The notes beneath the pieces are model-generated. The model was not told where the DNA came from. It did not search any database and was given only the letters and a program-made list of their open reading frames with translations. From Evernia prunastri (Eukaryota; Ascomycota; Lecanoromycetes; Lecanorales; Parmeliaceae), in the NCBI GenBank assembly GCA_003184365.1, contig NKYR01000016.1, forward strand, positions 186,001-250,000: a stretch of DNA of 64,000 nt. Reading direction: 5' to 3'. The translations under genes and the position numbers were made by a program. Position 1 is the first letter of the stretch; each line of letters opens with the position of its first letter. Of this stretch, positions 47,990-59,875 are shown piece after piece.

Positions 47990-49774
47990 ATGATATTCCC
48001 TAAATCGTCCTACCATCCTGCAACAAATCATACAAGAATCATTTTTGGGCCACCATTGCAGAAAACGTTGTGCTCAAAGTCACTGCAAACCCCCATCGCT
48101 AACACAGAGTTCCGTGCTACCTCTACCTTGAAATCAACCAAATTCCTTCAAACTCTTCCGTCCATTCCTCAAGTGATTGTCACTAGCCCGAGCTACACTT
48201 TAGCCCGGGCCTTCCGATCTGCTTCACTGAGTATGGGCGACTCCTTTAGAACAGATGGAGTGACACCTCTCAATGGCCATGCCGTTGCCGAGACACCAGC
48301 AAGTCTTGCAAATTACTCCTTTCCAGAGAACCGATTGAAGACCTTGAGTGATCCTACAAAGACGCCCCTCATTCTGATGGCATGCGGGTCCTTGTCAGTT
48401 CCAGAGTACTCAGAACGTCGTTTTCCATTTTACTGACGATGTTACAGCTCTCCCGTCACTTTCCTTCACCTTCGTAAGTACATTCTAGCCGCAGCTTCTT
48501 GATCGCGACCACTAGGTCTTGAGTGATAGTACAACTGAAGAAGAATTGCTGACTTGGATTTCGTGTAGGTCTATTCGAAATGGCCAATGACTACATCAAG
48601 TTTAGCCGGAGCGAGTTTGAAGTCGTAGGAGGCAAGTCCGTGCAAGGTTCGAAATCGAGCGTAGTATTAATTGTCTGCAGGCTATCTCTCACCAGTGAGC
48701 GATGCCTATAAAAAGGTGGGTCCCTCGAAGAGAACGAGCCCTTCTGGAAAGGGGTTGAAGCGACTCTACTGACAATTTGGTTCGAGGCTGGACTTGCAAG
48801 CGCAGAACATCGACTAAACATGTGTGGGATTGCGTGTCAGGTCAGTCATGACAGGTGTGATCCATGTCTGCGACATAAATCTGAGGGTCGCAGAATTCCG
48901 GTTTTGTCATGGTGGATCCGTGGGAAGCGGTGCAAAAAGAGTACTATCCACCGGCCATTGAAGTTTTGCCAAACGCTGACCTTTGCTTTAGGTATCAACC
49001 TACAGCCAATGGTAAGACCTCCATAATGATTCCGGCAGGTCCTAGCTCAAAGACCTGAAGTCCTAGACCATGCCGAACATGAGATCAACGTCCTGAAAGG
49101 AGGGGTCACAACTGCGGATGGCGGAAGAAAGCATGCACGCATAGTACTCTTGGCTGGCGCGGGTGAATATTCCCCTTTTAGTAATGCTATCGACGGCGCT
49201 AATCCTTGCTCCAGATCTCATTCAGACCATGGCAAGCATCTTCGACTATCTCACTGGACGTTACTAACGGCTTATAAAGTCAACGCCAGGGGTATGGTCA
49301 CACCAGGACCTGGATCACATCTTGACACGGTACGGTGCTCTAGTAGTTGAACGAGCAGGAACAGATATTGAGGACTCCTTGGCGACTCTGTCGGTACGTA
49401 AATCTACATTTATTGGGCCATATTTTAGGATCGTCACTGATTGGGCGAAAGCAATGGCGAGAGAACATCTGGGTCGTCAACCAATTAGTCACCAACGATG
49501 TATCGAGTACGAAGGTAAGCGAGACATACAAATCACATAGACCAAAATGAATGCTGACTCCCGCGATAGGTGCGGCTATTCAAAAGGAGAAACATGTCCA
49601 TAAGATATCTCATCCCTGCTGAAGTGTGAAAACCCTCTGCATAACAATGACCTATACTGACGGCCAGAACAGGTTATTGACTACATCAATGAACATCATC
49701 TATTTGAAGATGATAACCATCAGAGCCAAACGGACGCTAAAGGCAATGCGTTCTCAGAATCCTCGAAATCATGA
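47990..49774 (+). CDS. nma1: Nicotinamide/nicotinate mononucleotide adenylyltransferase (NMNAT)
   Basis: Thirteen exons: 47990-48393, 48448-48473, 48569-48631, 48681-48715, 48787-48840, 48894-48940, 48992-49011, 49061-49162, 49215-49231, 49280-49393, 49452-49514, 49570-49623, 49673-49774; 366 aa. It makes NAD or its acid form from NMN/NaMN and ATP. The nucleotidyltransferase motif is ACGSFSPVTFLHLR and the C-terminal motif is DVSSTKVRLF; FEVVGGYLSPVSDAYKKAGL, GFVMVDPWEA and VLLAGADLIQTM also match the family. Introns 3 (48632-48680, GCAAGT) and 9 (49232-49279, GCAAGC) fit as GC-AG. Every junction preserves frame, so despite stops in the genomic read-through this is not a pseudogene. An N-terminal extension of about 80 residues precedes MGDSFRTDG; the shorter start is possible. 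Confidence 0.92.
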
Positions 49775-50398
49775 GGCGCCAGACCGAGTAAGCTGTGAAT
49801 GTCTCCACCAGAGTTTGATGTATGCATCAAATGGTAAACCGGGAATAAGTTCCTGGTCTGCGAATTAGAAAATAGACTCTCGGGCCAAGATCTGCTTGAA
49901 CTCGCTTTGACTTTGCTTGCGAGTACCTAAGTATCTGGCAGGAACAAAGTCTAGGCTTCCACGCAATGTAACAAATTTTGGTAGAGCTCGAAGGGTTGAT
50001 AGCTCCAAAGCACAGGGGGCTATGGGAAAGACAAATAGAAAGGCCAAATGTGTCTCTTTCATTGACCAGATTTTCACCCGCACATTTGGCCTCTTTAAGG
50101 TAAAGAATTCGACGATTATCGCAAGTTCGCGGACCATAAGTGAGCTCTTTTACTCCCAATAGATAGCTTGCAACTCAAGATTAGTATAGATCGGGCAAGC
50201 TTTGTCTACCAAAGTACACTTGGCAAAAACCAAGAGCTGATGTGATCTTTTGTGATTTTTCCATGTTTGCTAGTGAATCTTGGCGTAATCTTAAGGCTGG
50301 AAACGCGGCGCTTGTCTTACCTCCTCGCTTGCTCGGTCCATCATTTCTCCTAGCTTCTAACAAGCGAGCACCGCGGCAAATGAACAAATAGGAACATA
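49775..50398. other. Intergenic region after nma1
   Basis: 624 bp. Plus- and minus-strand short frames (for example 49827-50159) overlap one another with no family match. Holds the nma1 3' end and the promoter of the next gene(s). Confidence 0.4.
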
Positions 50399-50827
50399 AT
50401 GAGCAGTCCAAACCTTTCCCAAACTGTTTCTGCATTTTTGCAGCCTTCACAGGCACAACCAGACACGAAGACTACATCACAGCTCGCAGCGAAAACATCC
50501 CTCAGTGAAGCTCGAAGCAAATTGAAACTTGAACACGCCGAAGAGGCCAAGGGGGTCGTAGACCCCGAAGCAACAAAACCTCCACGCCTGACTGCCCGGC
50601 AAAGGGCGAAGTACGCGAAGCTTACACCTGCAGAGGACATCCTGACCGCCATCTCGGCGCACCGTTGGGTGTATGCCACCACCTCCGAGGCGTACCTGCG
50701 GTATCCGGAGTACCCTTTAGAAGAACCTTTCTACCCGCAGCTGGAAGAGATTCGTCGCATCGAGGCTCAATTCAGCCTCCTAGCTCGCTGCTCACATGCT
50801 CAAGTCAACCCACAAGCCCGCCGCTAG
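50399..50827 (+). CDS. Uncharacterised 142-aa frame overlapping the next gene's start
   Basis: An ATG-started frame (MSSPNLSQTVSAFLQPSQ) of 142 codons with protein-like composition: a disordered Gln/Thr N-terminus, then a charged region (LTARQRAKYAKLTPAEDIL) and an aromatic segment (HRWVYATTSEAYLRYPEYP). I do not recognise it. It runs 32 nt past the ATG of the WW/FF gene in a different frame. It may be a separate small gene sharing a transcript region, or an upstream exon whose splice I cannot see; no GT-AG pair of usual size joins the two frames. Confidence 0.5.
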   Translation: MSSPNLSQTVSAFLQPSQAQPDTKTTSQLAAKTSLSEARSKLKLEHAEEAKGVVDPEATKPPRLTARQRAKYAKLTPAEDILTAISAHRWVYATTSEAYLRYPEYPLEEPFYPQLEEIRRIEAQFSLLARCSHAQVNPQARR

Positions 50828-52590
50828 GCTGGGACCGCCGCCACTCCCGGAAGGGTGGACGGAACACAAGGCGCAGGAAGGTACGTTTCACTGCGGGGCC
50901 ACTTGCCCAAGTTCCCATTTGCCAACACGCCCTGACGAGTCCAGGCACATCTTACTTTTACAATCACTTGACAAAAGTATCCACCTATACGCGTCCCTTA
51001 CCAAATCTACAGCCAGCTCCGCAGTATTCGAATCAAGCTACAAATGGTATAACAGGGCAAACGCAGAATAAATACGAGGCGAACCCCTCATTTGACGTGA
51101 AGAACATTCCTCTCGCATTTGGAGGCGTTGGCAACCATCCGTATGGTAATGTGGATAATTGGCGTGGGAGGGGGAATAACAGAGGAGGACTTGCGAACCA
51201 ACAGAGACCGCAGCCAAAGGACAGATCCAAGTTGAAATACGATATCCCTGGATTCAAATCCTGGGTGTTGGTGAAGACGAAGCTTGGAAGACGTTTCGTG
51301 TACAACTCTGAGGCAGACGAGAGCTTCTGGAGAATCCCGCCGGATGTGATGAAAGGTGTAATCGAGTTTGACAAGCAGAGACGAGAAGAGCTGGCTAGAC
51401 AAGAGAAGAATAAGACCAGTGATGTTGAAGCTGATGAGCAAGGTGCAGCAGAGGCGGAATTAGCAACAGCTACAAATGAAACTCCAACGGCAGCTCCAGC
51501 ACCTGAGGCCAGCCGTGCTATTGAACAAGAGACGAAACGACCGACTATAGACAGTGACGGCGAAGAATATGAAGAGGTCGAAGTCACGGATGACGAGGGC
51601 GATGAAAACCCATCTAAACGTCAAAAGACAGACGAGAACGTTGAGCAACCGGTTGAGTTCAACGAAGATGACATAGCTTTTCAACTTGCAGCCATGGGTC
51701 AAGACTACGATTTGGATCCGGGCGAGTATGGTGATGGCGGCGATGAACTGATAGAAGGCGCCGAAGGCTTGGCTCTGACCGAAGAAGATGCAAAGGCATT
51801 ATTCAAGGATATGTTGAGTGATTACGGGATCAGTCCCTATACGACATGGGAGAAGGTCATCGAGGCCGGCTATATCGTGGAGGACGAGCGTTATACGGTA
51901 TTGCCAAACATGAGATCGAGGAAGGAGGTGTGGGGTGAATGGACTCGAGACACGATCCAACGCTTAAAGGAACAGCGAGAGAAAGAAGAGAAGAAAGACC
52001 CGAAACTGCCCTACTTTGTTTTCTTGCAGAAGAGTGCGACACCTAAGCTCTACTGGCCTGAGTTTCGGAGAAAGTATAAGAAAGAGCCTGAGATGCACGA
52101 CAGCAAAATTTCTGACAAGGATCGGGAGAAATGGTATCGCGATTATATCAGCCAGCTCAAACTCCCAGAAGCTACACTGAAGTCCGATCTGGTCAAGCTA
52201 CTGAAGTCGACTCCACTCTCATCACTCAACAAATCCATCACCATCCACACCCTGCCTACGACCGTTTTGACAGATCTCCGCTATATTTCTCTACGACCAG
52301 CCATCCGAGACCCGTTGATAGACGCACATCTATCTACACTGCCACCTGCTCCGACCGACCTCGATATCTCACCCGAAGAGCAAGAAGCTCAGGGCAAGGA
52401 GATGCAGGAGCGTCAGCGGAGGCAAGAAGCGTTGGCGGAGCGCCAAAGGCAGGTACAAGAAGAGAAGAGAAGACAGAACGGCGCTTTGAGATACAGCAAG
52501 GGTATGCTACGAGAGGGCGAAGAGGAAGTCCAGAGGGCTATGAGAGTTGGGAAAGAAGGTTTGCTGGGGCACATGGCGGAAGAGGATTGA
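50796..52590 (+). CDS. WW- and FF-domain protein, TCERG1/Dre4-like
   Basis: Two exons (50796-50880, 50945-52590), 576 aa. A WW domain spans the intron: PPLPEGWTEHKAQEG and TSYFYNHLTKVSTYTRP, both Trp-type anchors visible. A second, weaker WW-like segment is SWVLVKTKLGRRFVYN...ESFWRIP. FF-like helical modules follow (EEDAKALFKDMLSDYGISPY with TTWEKV, and RDPLIDAHLSTLPP region), then a charged coiled-coil tail rich in Glu/Arg/Gln. Family knowledge: TCERG1 and fission yeast Dre4 couple RNA polymerase II and splicing factors, with FF domains binding phospho-CTD and spliceosome proteins. The start ATG is immediately N-terminal to the WW domain, usual in fungi. Exact orthology is inferred. Confidence 0.85.
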
Positions 52591-52788
52591 TTATCGGTCC
52601 CAGCAAAGCCACGAGCCGCAGCAGACTCCAGGCAAGGGAGCAGATCCGGCGTTATTCTCCACTCATGAGCGATTCTTCAGATGATACAAATGTAAATTAG
52701 ACAGGTTCATAAGATCGTCACTATGACCTTTGGTCATAGGCACGCTGAAACGCTATTACATCAATTATCAAATCCTCAACGGTCTACG

Positions 52789-53757
52789 TCACCTCCCCCA
52801 AGCACCCCATCCATCGTCATCCTCGTCGTCACTTTCCTCGTTCTCTTCCAAACCCTCAGCACGATTGCCCTCCACGTCGTTCTCCCCATCGTCTACATCC
52901 CCCCTCTCAGCTTCCTGAGCCCTCCGCAATCTCAACTCCTCCCTCTTCTCCCTCAACCGTCTGACCCTCTCCTCCAGGCCCTCCATCTCATCAAACTCCT
53001 CCTCCAGCGCCCTCGCTGCATCCTCTTTCTCCCATTCCACCTCCGCTTCTCTCCTTTCCCTGCCTTGCAAGCTGGCTTGCTCGCGGGACTGCGCGGCTAA
53101 TTCGGCGGCCGTCATCGGAGCCGCACTGATCGTTGCAGCGGCCGTGAGAGCAGAGGGCGCAGAGGGATCCGGAGGTGGAGTGGCGACGTCGCGTTCGAAG
53201 GCGGCCCACTCGTCTTCGTCGATTGGATTGGGAGCATTGGTCGTGGTTGCTTCGGTAGGGGGTTGTGGCGGAGGAGCTACTGTAGCGGCTTCTGGGGCCG
53301 CGTCGGCAGTTCGGACGAAGCCCTTCAGCGGTTTTTGAGTTCTTTTTGCAGATCCTTGGTCTGGTTCGCGGATTTTGCTGTTGTTGGCCTCGATCACTTC
53401 GTCAAAGAACCCCCCGGGTAGCTCCACAACAGGCCTGGTCCGCTTCCGTGAGTCATCTTCCGCGTCGTCTGCTTTCCGCTTCTTGCTTCCTGCGCTGACC
53501 TCTCGACTGCTTGCTTCTTCGGCTCTTTCCGGTCGATTGGTGCTTTTGGGGGGTTGGGATGTGCTTAACCGTAGCCGTTCTTGCCGCATAGCATGTTGCG
53601 TAGATTTGAGGTGCTTTTCCCATATTCCAACGTCGGGTTTCAGAGGAATGTGGCATACACTGCATTCTAATGTACCTGTAGCGGAGTATGAGGCTTGAGG
53701 GTGATTTATGCGGCGTTGAGCGCGTTCATGACGGAGGAGTGAGCGGACGTCTGCCAT
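52789..53757 (-). CDS. ZNF830/CCDC16-type zinc-finger protein
   Basis: A single-exon gene of 322 aa. It begins MADVRSLLRHERAQRRINHP, followed by a C2H2 zinc finger (C32, C35, H49, H55 in CSVCHIPLK...WEKHLKSTQH). The middle is Ser/Pro/Ala-rich with KRKADD nuclear-signal-like residues and PLKGFVR; the C-terminus has a long charged coiled coil (EEFDEMEGLEERVRRLREK) and an acidic tail ending DDDGWGAWGR. This layout matches animal ZNF830 (CCDC16), a nuclear protein found with spliceosomal complexes. Function in fungi is inferred from that family. It is transcribed divergently from bye1. Confidence 0.88.
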   Translation of the reverse strand: MADVRSLLRHERAQRRINHPQASYSATGTLECSVCHIPLKPDVGIWEKHLKSTQHAMRQERLRLSTSQPPKSTNRPERAEEASSREVSAGSKKRKADDAEDDSRKRTRPVVELPGGFFDEVIEANNSKIREPDQGSAKRTQKPLKGFVRTADAAPEAATVAPPPQPPTEATTTNAPNPIDEDEWAAFERDVATPPPDPSAPSALTAAATISAAPMTAAELAAQSREQASLQGRERREAEVEWEKEDAARALEEEFDEMEGLEERVRRLREKREELRLRRAQEAERGDVDDGENDVEGNRAEGLEENEESDDEDDDGWGAWGR

Positions 53758-54457
53758 TACCGTGGGAATGAGGATGTTGCTCAGAACTCTAAGGTGGGTT
53801 AAGGAGCAGCAACGTATCTAGCTGTGGATAAAAGTATGACTCTGGTGACTGGTAGAGTAAACACTGATGTTGGTTTATCCAACCGAGGCTGAGATTTAAT
53901 CTGATTTGTCCGGAGCAAACAAAATCGCTCGACTCGTAAGGCTGATCATGTGACCACTTTTCCGCAGGCTAATTTGTCAACGGATATTGGAAGTCCCCCG
54001 GCACCGATCCTGCTAACCATACGACAAGCTCAACTCCACCTTTTTCCTCATTCGCACCTACCGTACCCTCCCCCCCCCACAATCAGGTTGTTATCGCATC
54101 ATACAAGGCATTGCTATCCTATATTGTTAGGTCACTAATCACATCACAGAGTGCGACGGCTATAAAAGACGCAGCGCACGGTCGCTTCTGACTACTGGAT
54201 TCTAGCAGCTTCGGTGCCTGCCGCTGAGGTTGGGGTCGCAGAGTGAGCTTCTTTCGAAGGCGCTGGTAGAGAGGACGTCTGCAGACTTGGGTTGAAGTGA
54301 TTTGATCCGGCTGTGGGGCGCAATTCGCGTTCGACCACATTTGTGTATTGCGATTCTTCATTCACCTAGAATTAGCTGTGAGATCCGCACCCAAGTGTGG
54401 ACCACATAAGCCATTTCGCCCTCAAAGCTGCAGTAGAGTATCCAGTGCGTTAGCAAG
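53758..54457. other. Divergent promoter region, ZNF830-type and bye1
   Basis: 700 bp between divergent starts. A C-run lies at about 54068-54078. No gene or RNA recognised. Confidence 0.45.
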
Positions 54458-57342
54458 ATGGCAGGTAAGCATAGTCTTGAATTGTTGATGATACTCAAGA
54501 CCCACCCATTCTCTAGAAAAATCATTGACTAATGCTCGCGTCCCTCAGATAGCACGCGTCGATCAGGAAGAGCTACGAAGGGCCAGCATAGCAGAGCTCT
54601 CGAACCCGAGGATGTCCCAACGCCTCCTAAACGGGGCGGAAAGGGCAACAAGGCCAAAAGAAACGAACCCACACCGCCGCCTGAGGATGAAGAAGAACAG
54701 GCTATCATCCGCTGCATTTGCGGCTACGTCGTCGAAGATGAGGATGACGAACGGAAGATGATATGTTGCGAGAGTTGCGACGCCTGGCAGCACAATGAGT
54801 GTATGGGTATGTCAGATGATGACGATGAGCTTCCAGAAAAGTATTACTGTGAGCAATGCCGTCCAAAAGAACACAAGGAGCTTCTGGCACAGATAGCGCG
54901 GGGTGAGAAACCATGGGAGGAGCGGCAGAGACAACGTGAACTCGAAGAGCAGAGCAAGAAGGGCCGGAAGGGCAGAGGCAAGAGAGGACGCAAGCCCGGC
55001 AGACCGAGCGCTGTCCAGAAGGAGACTACGCAAGAAAATGGTGCTATGGACGATAGTGCTATGGACATTGATCCTACCCCAGCCCAGGTTGAGCAACCTG
55101 CCGAAGTGGAACAGCCGCCCCAAGAGGAGAAGGTTGAAGAGAAAAAGCCTGAAGAGAAGAAGACTGAAGAAAAGAAGGCTGAAGGGAAGAAGGCCGAAGA
55201 GAAGAAGGTCGATGAGAAGGTTGAGGGAACCAAGAGAAAACTGCCTGAGGAGCCCATTCCTGAAGCACAAAGCCCCAATCGCGCTGTGAGTCCCAGACGT
55301 ATAGATTCTTCTTCTGGGCACTAATTTGGTTATAGGAACCTCCAAGCAAGAGGGGTAAGATCACCAGTCCGATTACCGAAACACCATCTTTGCCTCCCCC
55401 GTCCAGGCGCAAATCTGGCGCCCCCGCATCCAAAAAGCGGGATTCTACAGCCGGACAGCCCCAATTAGAGCTTGTCGCGCAGCCTTCTGAGCTGCAAAGT
55501 GATGAGCGGCAGAGAGTCGCAACGGCATTGGTCAAGCTGTTCAAGGACCTAACGAAGCAAGCTGAAAAGCAAGGTGCTTTCAGTTTACCTAAAGGCCAGA
55601 AAGTCGATGAATTTGGTAATAAATTAGGACTACTAGTAGAGCAAGCGATCTTTATTAATTTTTGGTCTGGTACCGGGAAAGCTCCTGAGGCGTATGCCAA
55701 CAAATTCCGTACGATCTCACATAACGCCAAAAAGAACCCTTCCCTTCGAGATCGTGTGCTCAGCGGATCACTTTCACCCAGCGATTTCTCCAGAATGGAA
55801 CCGAAAGACATGGCGAGCGAGGAGCTACAGGAAATGAAGGAGGAAATGTTGAAAGAGGCAGAGAAACAACATGTGCTCATTCAAGAAGAGGGGCCAAGGA
55901 TGAGGCGAACACACAAAGGAGAAGAGCTTATCGAAGATGAATCTCATATTGCTGACAGCATGGACTCTGCATTTGTGGCGCCACTGAGGAAGAGGCCTTC
56001 CGAGATCGACTCCAGCGTCGCCAAGCAGGCGAGTCCAGAGACAGAGAATCCACAAAGCCCTGCTGCTGTTGAGCTTCCGGAGACCTTTGGCTCGGGGTCC
56101 GCCGCCGCCGCTCAGCCGCTGGTGGTCGATACAAATACCGAACCGCGGGCGTCTGCTGCTCCAGAGCGGAAGTCGGCCAACAGCTTCAACATCCAGGAAG
56201 TCTGGCAGGGCGTCAAAGGTCCGGATCCTGAAACTCAGCGTACGCGCCAGGCTTCAAGACTTTCGGAGCCACTAATCCAGCAACCACAAGCATCAGGAGT
56301 GAAAGCTGATCCAGAGATCGACCAGCTTCTCAAGGACGAAGAGCCCGAAGACGAAGAACCGTATTCGCCAATTGATTACACCGCGGAACCAGGTTCTAAT
56401 ATTTGGCATGGGAAGCTGGCTATGGCCGGCATTGCCAGCTTTCATGGCACTGGTAGACACGTTGCAGGGGCCGATCTGAGCGCCACCCTGCCCTGGCATA
56501 CATTGGTACCAAGCTCCTTGACAATCGAAGGCCGAATTTCCACCGAACGAGCTGAAGAGTACCTCTGCAGTCTCAAATGGAGTACGACAACAGATGTCAT
56601 TGTCATAGCTGTGACTCCGAACTCGGACGCTGAGTCCCAAGTCCAATTCGATAAGCTCTTCACCTACTTCACTGAGCGCAAACGTTACGGTGTTATCGGT
56701 AAAAGCCCGGTCCCCTCTGTTAAGGATACCTATGTCGTCACACTCGATGCTGGTGCAGGCAAGAAACCAGATTTTGTCGAAATGCTTGAATACTGCATTA
56801 TCGAAGATCCCAGACCTGAACGCACACTTCTCCTCACGTTCGCAGTCAAACTCAACAGCTCACCCTCCGCTCAACAGACCCCTCGCCACACCGACGCCAC
56901 TTCCATTGGCAGCCCCATCGGCGCCAGCGGGCCCCAAGCCTCCAATATGGGCCAACACCTCGGCTTCCAAAATTCTCCCACCGCATTCGCCGCTCCTCAA
57001 CACCTCCCTCCGTACGCTAGTAGTCCGACTCAAACTCAACACGCCTACATGCCACCCCATCACCAATCGCCATACCCACCATCACAACAGTCACAGTATG
57101 GAGTCACCGGCGTAACAGGTATCGACGCGGCGCGCCAGGCGCTCGGCGAGTTGGCAAGTGCTCCCGTGGTGAGTGAGCTCCTTAAGGAAGCCCCAAGCTC
57201 GGGTGTCCCGATGGGTGTGCAGGAATTCCTTGTTATCAGGGAATTTTTGCAGAACGTGCCCGCGGCGAGGGAAGATCTTACTATGTTAAAGGGCTTGCTG
57301 ACTGTGAAGCGTTTGCAGAAGGGTGAAAGTGGTGCGCAATAG
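54458..57342 (+). CDS. bye1: Transcription factor Bye1 (PHD, TFIIS-like and SPOC domains)
   Basis: Three exons: 54458-54464, 54549-55285, 55336-57342; 916 aa. The first exon is 7 nt (ATG GCA G). A PHD finger occupies residues 58-106 (CICGY, MICCESCDAWQHNECMGM, YYCEQC). Next come basic AT-hook-like residues (KRGRKPGRPS), a Lys/Glu repeat, a TFIIS central-like domain at about 318-430 (ERQRVATALVKLFKDL, RTISHNAKKNPSLRDRVLSG), and a SPOC domain at about 600-750 (IWHGKLAMAGIASFHGTG). The C-terminus is Pro/Gln-rich. Family knowledge: Bye1 binds the Pol II core through its TFIIS-like domain and H3K4me3 through PHD at early elongation. Domain order is diagnostic. Confidence 0.94.
55125..55225. repeat. 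EKKxEEKK-coding repeat in bye1
   Basis: An imperfect 24-nt-type repeat (GAAGAGAAGAAG variants) encodes successive EEKK/AEGKK units in the linker between the PHD and TFIIS-like domains of Bye1. Confidence 0.65.
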
Positions 57343-57968
57343 ACCTTCCGCGAAATCACGTATGCAGTGAGATATTCTGGGTCGAGGTATATGGTGCGTT
57401 GGGATTTGTACGCCTGTTACGAGGTCGATTTCGATGCGATGCGTGATGGGAAAGCTCGAGGACTTTCACGTTTCAGGATGAGGTCCGTCGGGTTAGAACA
57501 TGGGGATCTGGAGCTCGCTGGACTGGCTCCCGATGCTACGGAGTCCACGCTAGCTTTTTGCCGCCGGCATTTTATCATGGAGGATGTGACGTTGGACATA
57601 TGACTTGTGGCAGATGGATGGCCGATGCATAGAGACTCGTTCAGGCAGACTCGTTCCGTACGATGCAAGCGAGCGAAGAACGAATTGCGGGGTCAGTGCG
57701 ACTTTGGCATTGCGGTTCATCTCCCGCGGTGTGAAACAAAATGGGACTCGGTTTAGCCGGAGTCGATATTGCGGCTGGCTCGAAGCAGGCGCGAAAGGTG
57801 TAGCTCCTTTCAATTGTAAATAATTCCATAATCCGGTGGTTCTTCTTTCGGCACGTAGTTGAGTCTAAATGGAGATTTTTCCTTTTCATGAATGGTTCTA
57901 TTGTGCAAAGCACCGTCCTTGAGCTGTAGAGAATGGTCACTTGTGATTTTATATCCTAGCTAGCTTCC
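57343..57968. other. Convergent region between bye1 and gpi16
   Basis: 626 bp between convergent genes. A plus-strand frame runs to 57603 directly after the bye1 stop but lacks an ATG and a family match; treated as 3' untranslated region. Confidence 0.45.
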
Positions 57969-59875
57969 TTATTGTACCTTCTTCTCCTTTCCCTTCCCTA
58001 ATACTCTGTCCAGCAAGACCGTCGCCCTTCCCCTGACCTTCGCTTTCAATGCTGCGATATTCCAACCCTCGACCTCGTCAGCACCCACGAACCTTCTCAC
58101 CAATAGATTGAAGATCATGCCAAACGCTAACGCCATTACCGTACTGGTCAAAATAATTACATTATACGGCATACTAAAATCGGGGGTTGGTAGCGGAAGT
58201 AGGAGGCTGCTCGTACGGATGTACACCTCTGCTTGCCCTTCGACGACAGAGGATCGGGATGCGTTCCCGGAGTTTGGCAGTAGTCGAATGACAGCAGGGG
58301 CAACATCGAACCCGCGATTTGCATCAGGAGGGTATTCAGTATAGCGGAGGATGGCTTTATCGAAGTCATAGGTCAGGATGACGGTTGAATTCGCCGGGAC
58401 GGAGATGAGGAGTTCGAGCTGGGTGCCACGCCGGCGGTCGAGGGCTGGGCGGTAGAAGGTCTCTTTGATAATATGTGGGTTGGAAGTGGACGAGATGGAG
58501 AGGCGGGCGGCGAGTGTGTGGAGGTATGGTTTCATGAACCAAGGGAGGGTCTCAAAATAGACGAAATCGATCGATGAGGTTGTGGAAGGGTTCGTAAGGA
58601 GAGTCTGGACACCACCGCGTTCCTGGCCATGGCCGGTGAAGGAGCGAGAGGCGTAGAGGAACGGTTGGGAGATGTTATTGAATGTCTGCGGCCCTATGTG
58701 AGAAAGTACCATTTCGAAGGGTTTGGATGCCGCTATGGCGAAGCATCTTCCTGTCCCTGCTTCGTTCCTGGTTTCAATAACATCCCCGTAAGGGTTGACT
58801 TCCCGCTCATGCGGTACGTGGATGCAGACTGAGTTGCGAAGATGGCCCTGAGTGTCTTCGGAAAGACAAGAGCCTTGGATTGGGCGACCGAATATCTCCG
58901 CTATAGTCCACGACTGCCCTAGATCGGCGTCTGAAGGGTAGCAAGCTTCGTTACCAGCATATGGCTTGGATTGGTCGCAGTGAAGGTGCTCGCTAGGTAT
59001 CGGACGAGGGATTGGATTTTCTGTGCGCGTCAATGATGGATATGCTGTAGAATAGACTTTCGAGCATACCTCGAGGTCTCTTTGACCGATCAACGTCCAG
59101 CACCATGTCCACGGTCTGCTCCATCTCAATACTGCACTCAGTTCCGTCCTCTGGACATACAGAGCGTACGTCGATAGCCATACTCTGCCATGAAGCATCG
59201 AAGAGCTTGTGTCCGTCCAGTAAGCTTGCTATCCCAGCTTTACCCTTACATGGCAGCAACTTCAGGAAAGGGGTCAGGTTCTCCGTACAGACGACCTCTC
59301 TGGGCAGTGTTCCATGCAAAAGATGCAGGTTTTCTGATGACGTGTTGGACATAATGCTGGCAGGCTCGAAGGTCATTCTGGGCCTCGTCGTCCTCGTGGA
59401 GTCGATGAAGTTGAGTGAGGCGCAGAACAGGCCTGAGAGAGCATTGTTAAGCGTCACCCATCTAGCAAATGACCTGACTTCTAGTCAGTTGTAACGTTGT
59501 TGATTATTTGTGTGCTTCTGACCCAGAATCTGAATCTGCTTCCACCCAAGCCCAGAGCTCCACCCCTGTTCCTCCCTCTTTCGTTCCTCCCCATGGCCTT
59601 GCCCCCCAGCTCTCATCGTCCCATCTCCCAGTGCTGAATCTTAGATGAAGCTCTCTTGTCTTTGCGTGCTGAAGAATTTGGCCAAGCGATCGCGGTATAT
59701 ACTTGAAATGTTGCTGCTCGTATGATTGTAGTGAAGCGTTACTCCAGAAATTGAACGAAGCAAGCAGCGATGCTGGATTTAGCGGCTGGAGGGTGAGTAA
59801 TTCCTTGTAGTCTGGGTCGGCAGAAACGAGCAAACCAAACAGTAGAGACAGTAGGAGACAAGAAAAGCGTTTCAT
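57969..59875 (-). CDS. gpi16: GPI transamidase subunit Gpi16 (PIG-T)
   Basis: Three exons: 59875-59523, 59473-59070, 59020-57969; 602 aa. A signal peptide (MKRFSCLLLSLLFGLLVSA) starts a lumenal domain with family blocks NFWSNASLQSYEQQHFKYIP, LRFSTGRWDDESWGARPWGG, ALSGLFCASLNFIDSTRTTR, SWTIAEIFGRPIQGSCL, DFVYFETLPWFMKPYLHTL and EYPPDANRGFDV, and ends with one transmembrane segment (VIILTSTVMALAFGMIFNLL) and a short basic cytosolic tail. Family knowledge: Gpi16 is linked to the catalytic subunit Gpi8 by a disulfide and stabilises the complex that attaches GPI anchors in the ER. It starts 179 bp from luc7, transcribed divergently. Confidence 0.95.

Noticed and set aside
47990..49774. nma1 first read as a pseudogene because of many in-frame stops
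   Set aside because: A 13-exon model with short introns, two of them GC-AG, removes every stop, keeps frame and reproduces the family motifs in order.
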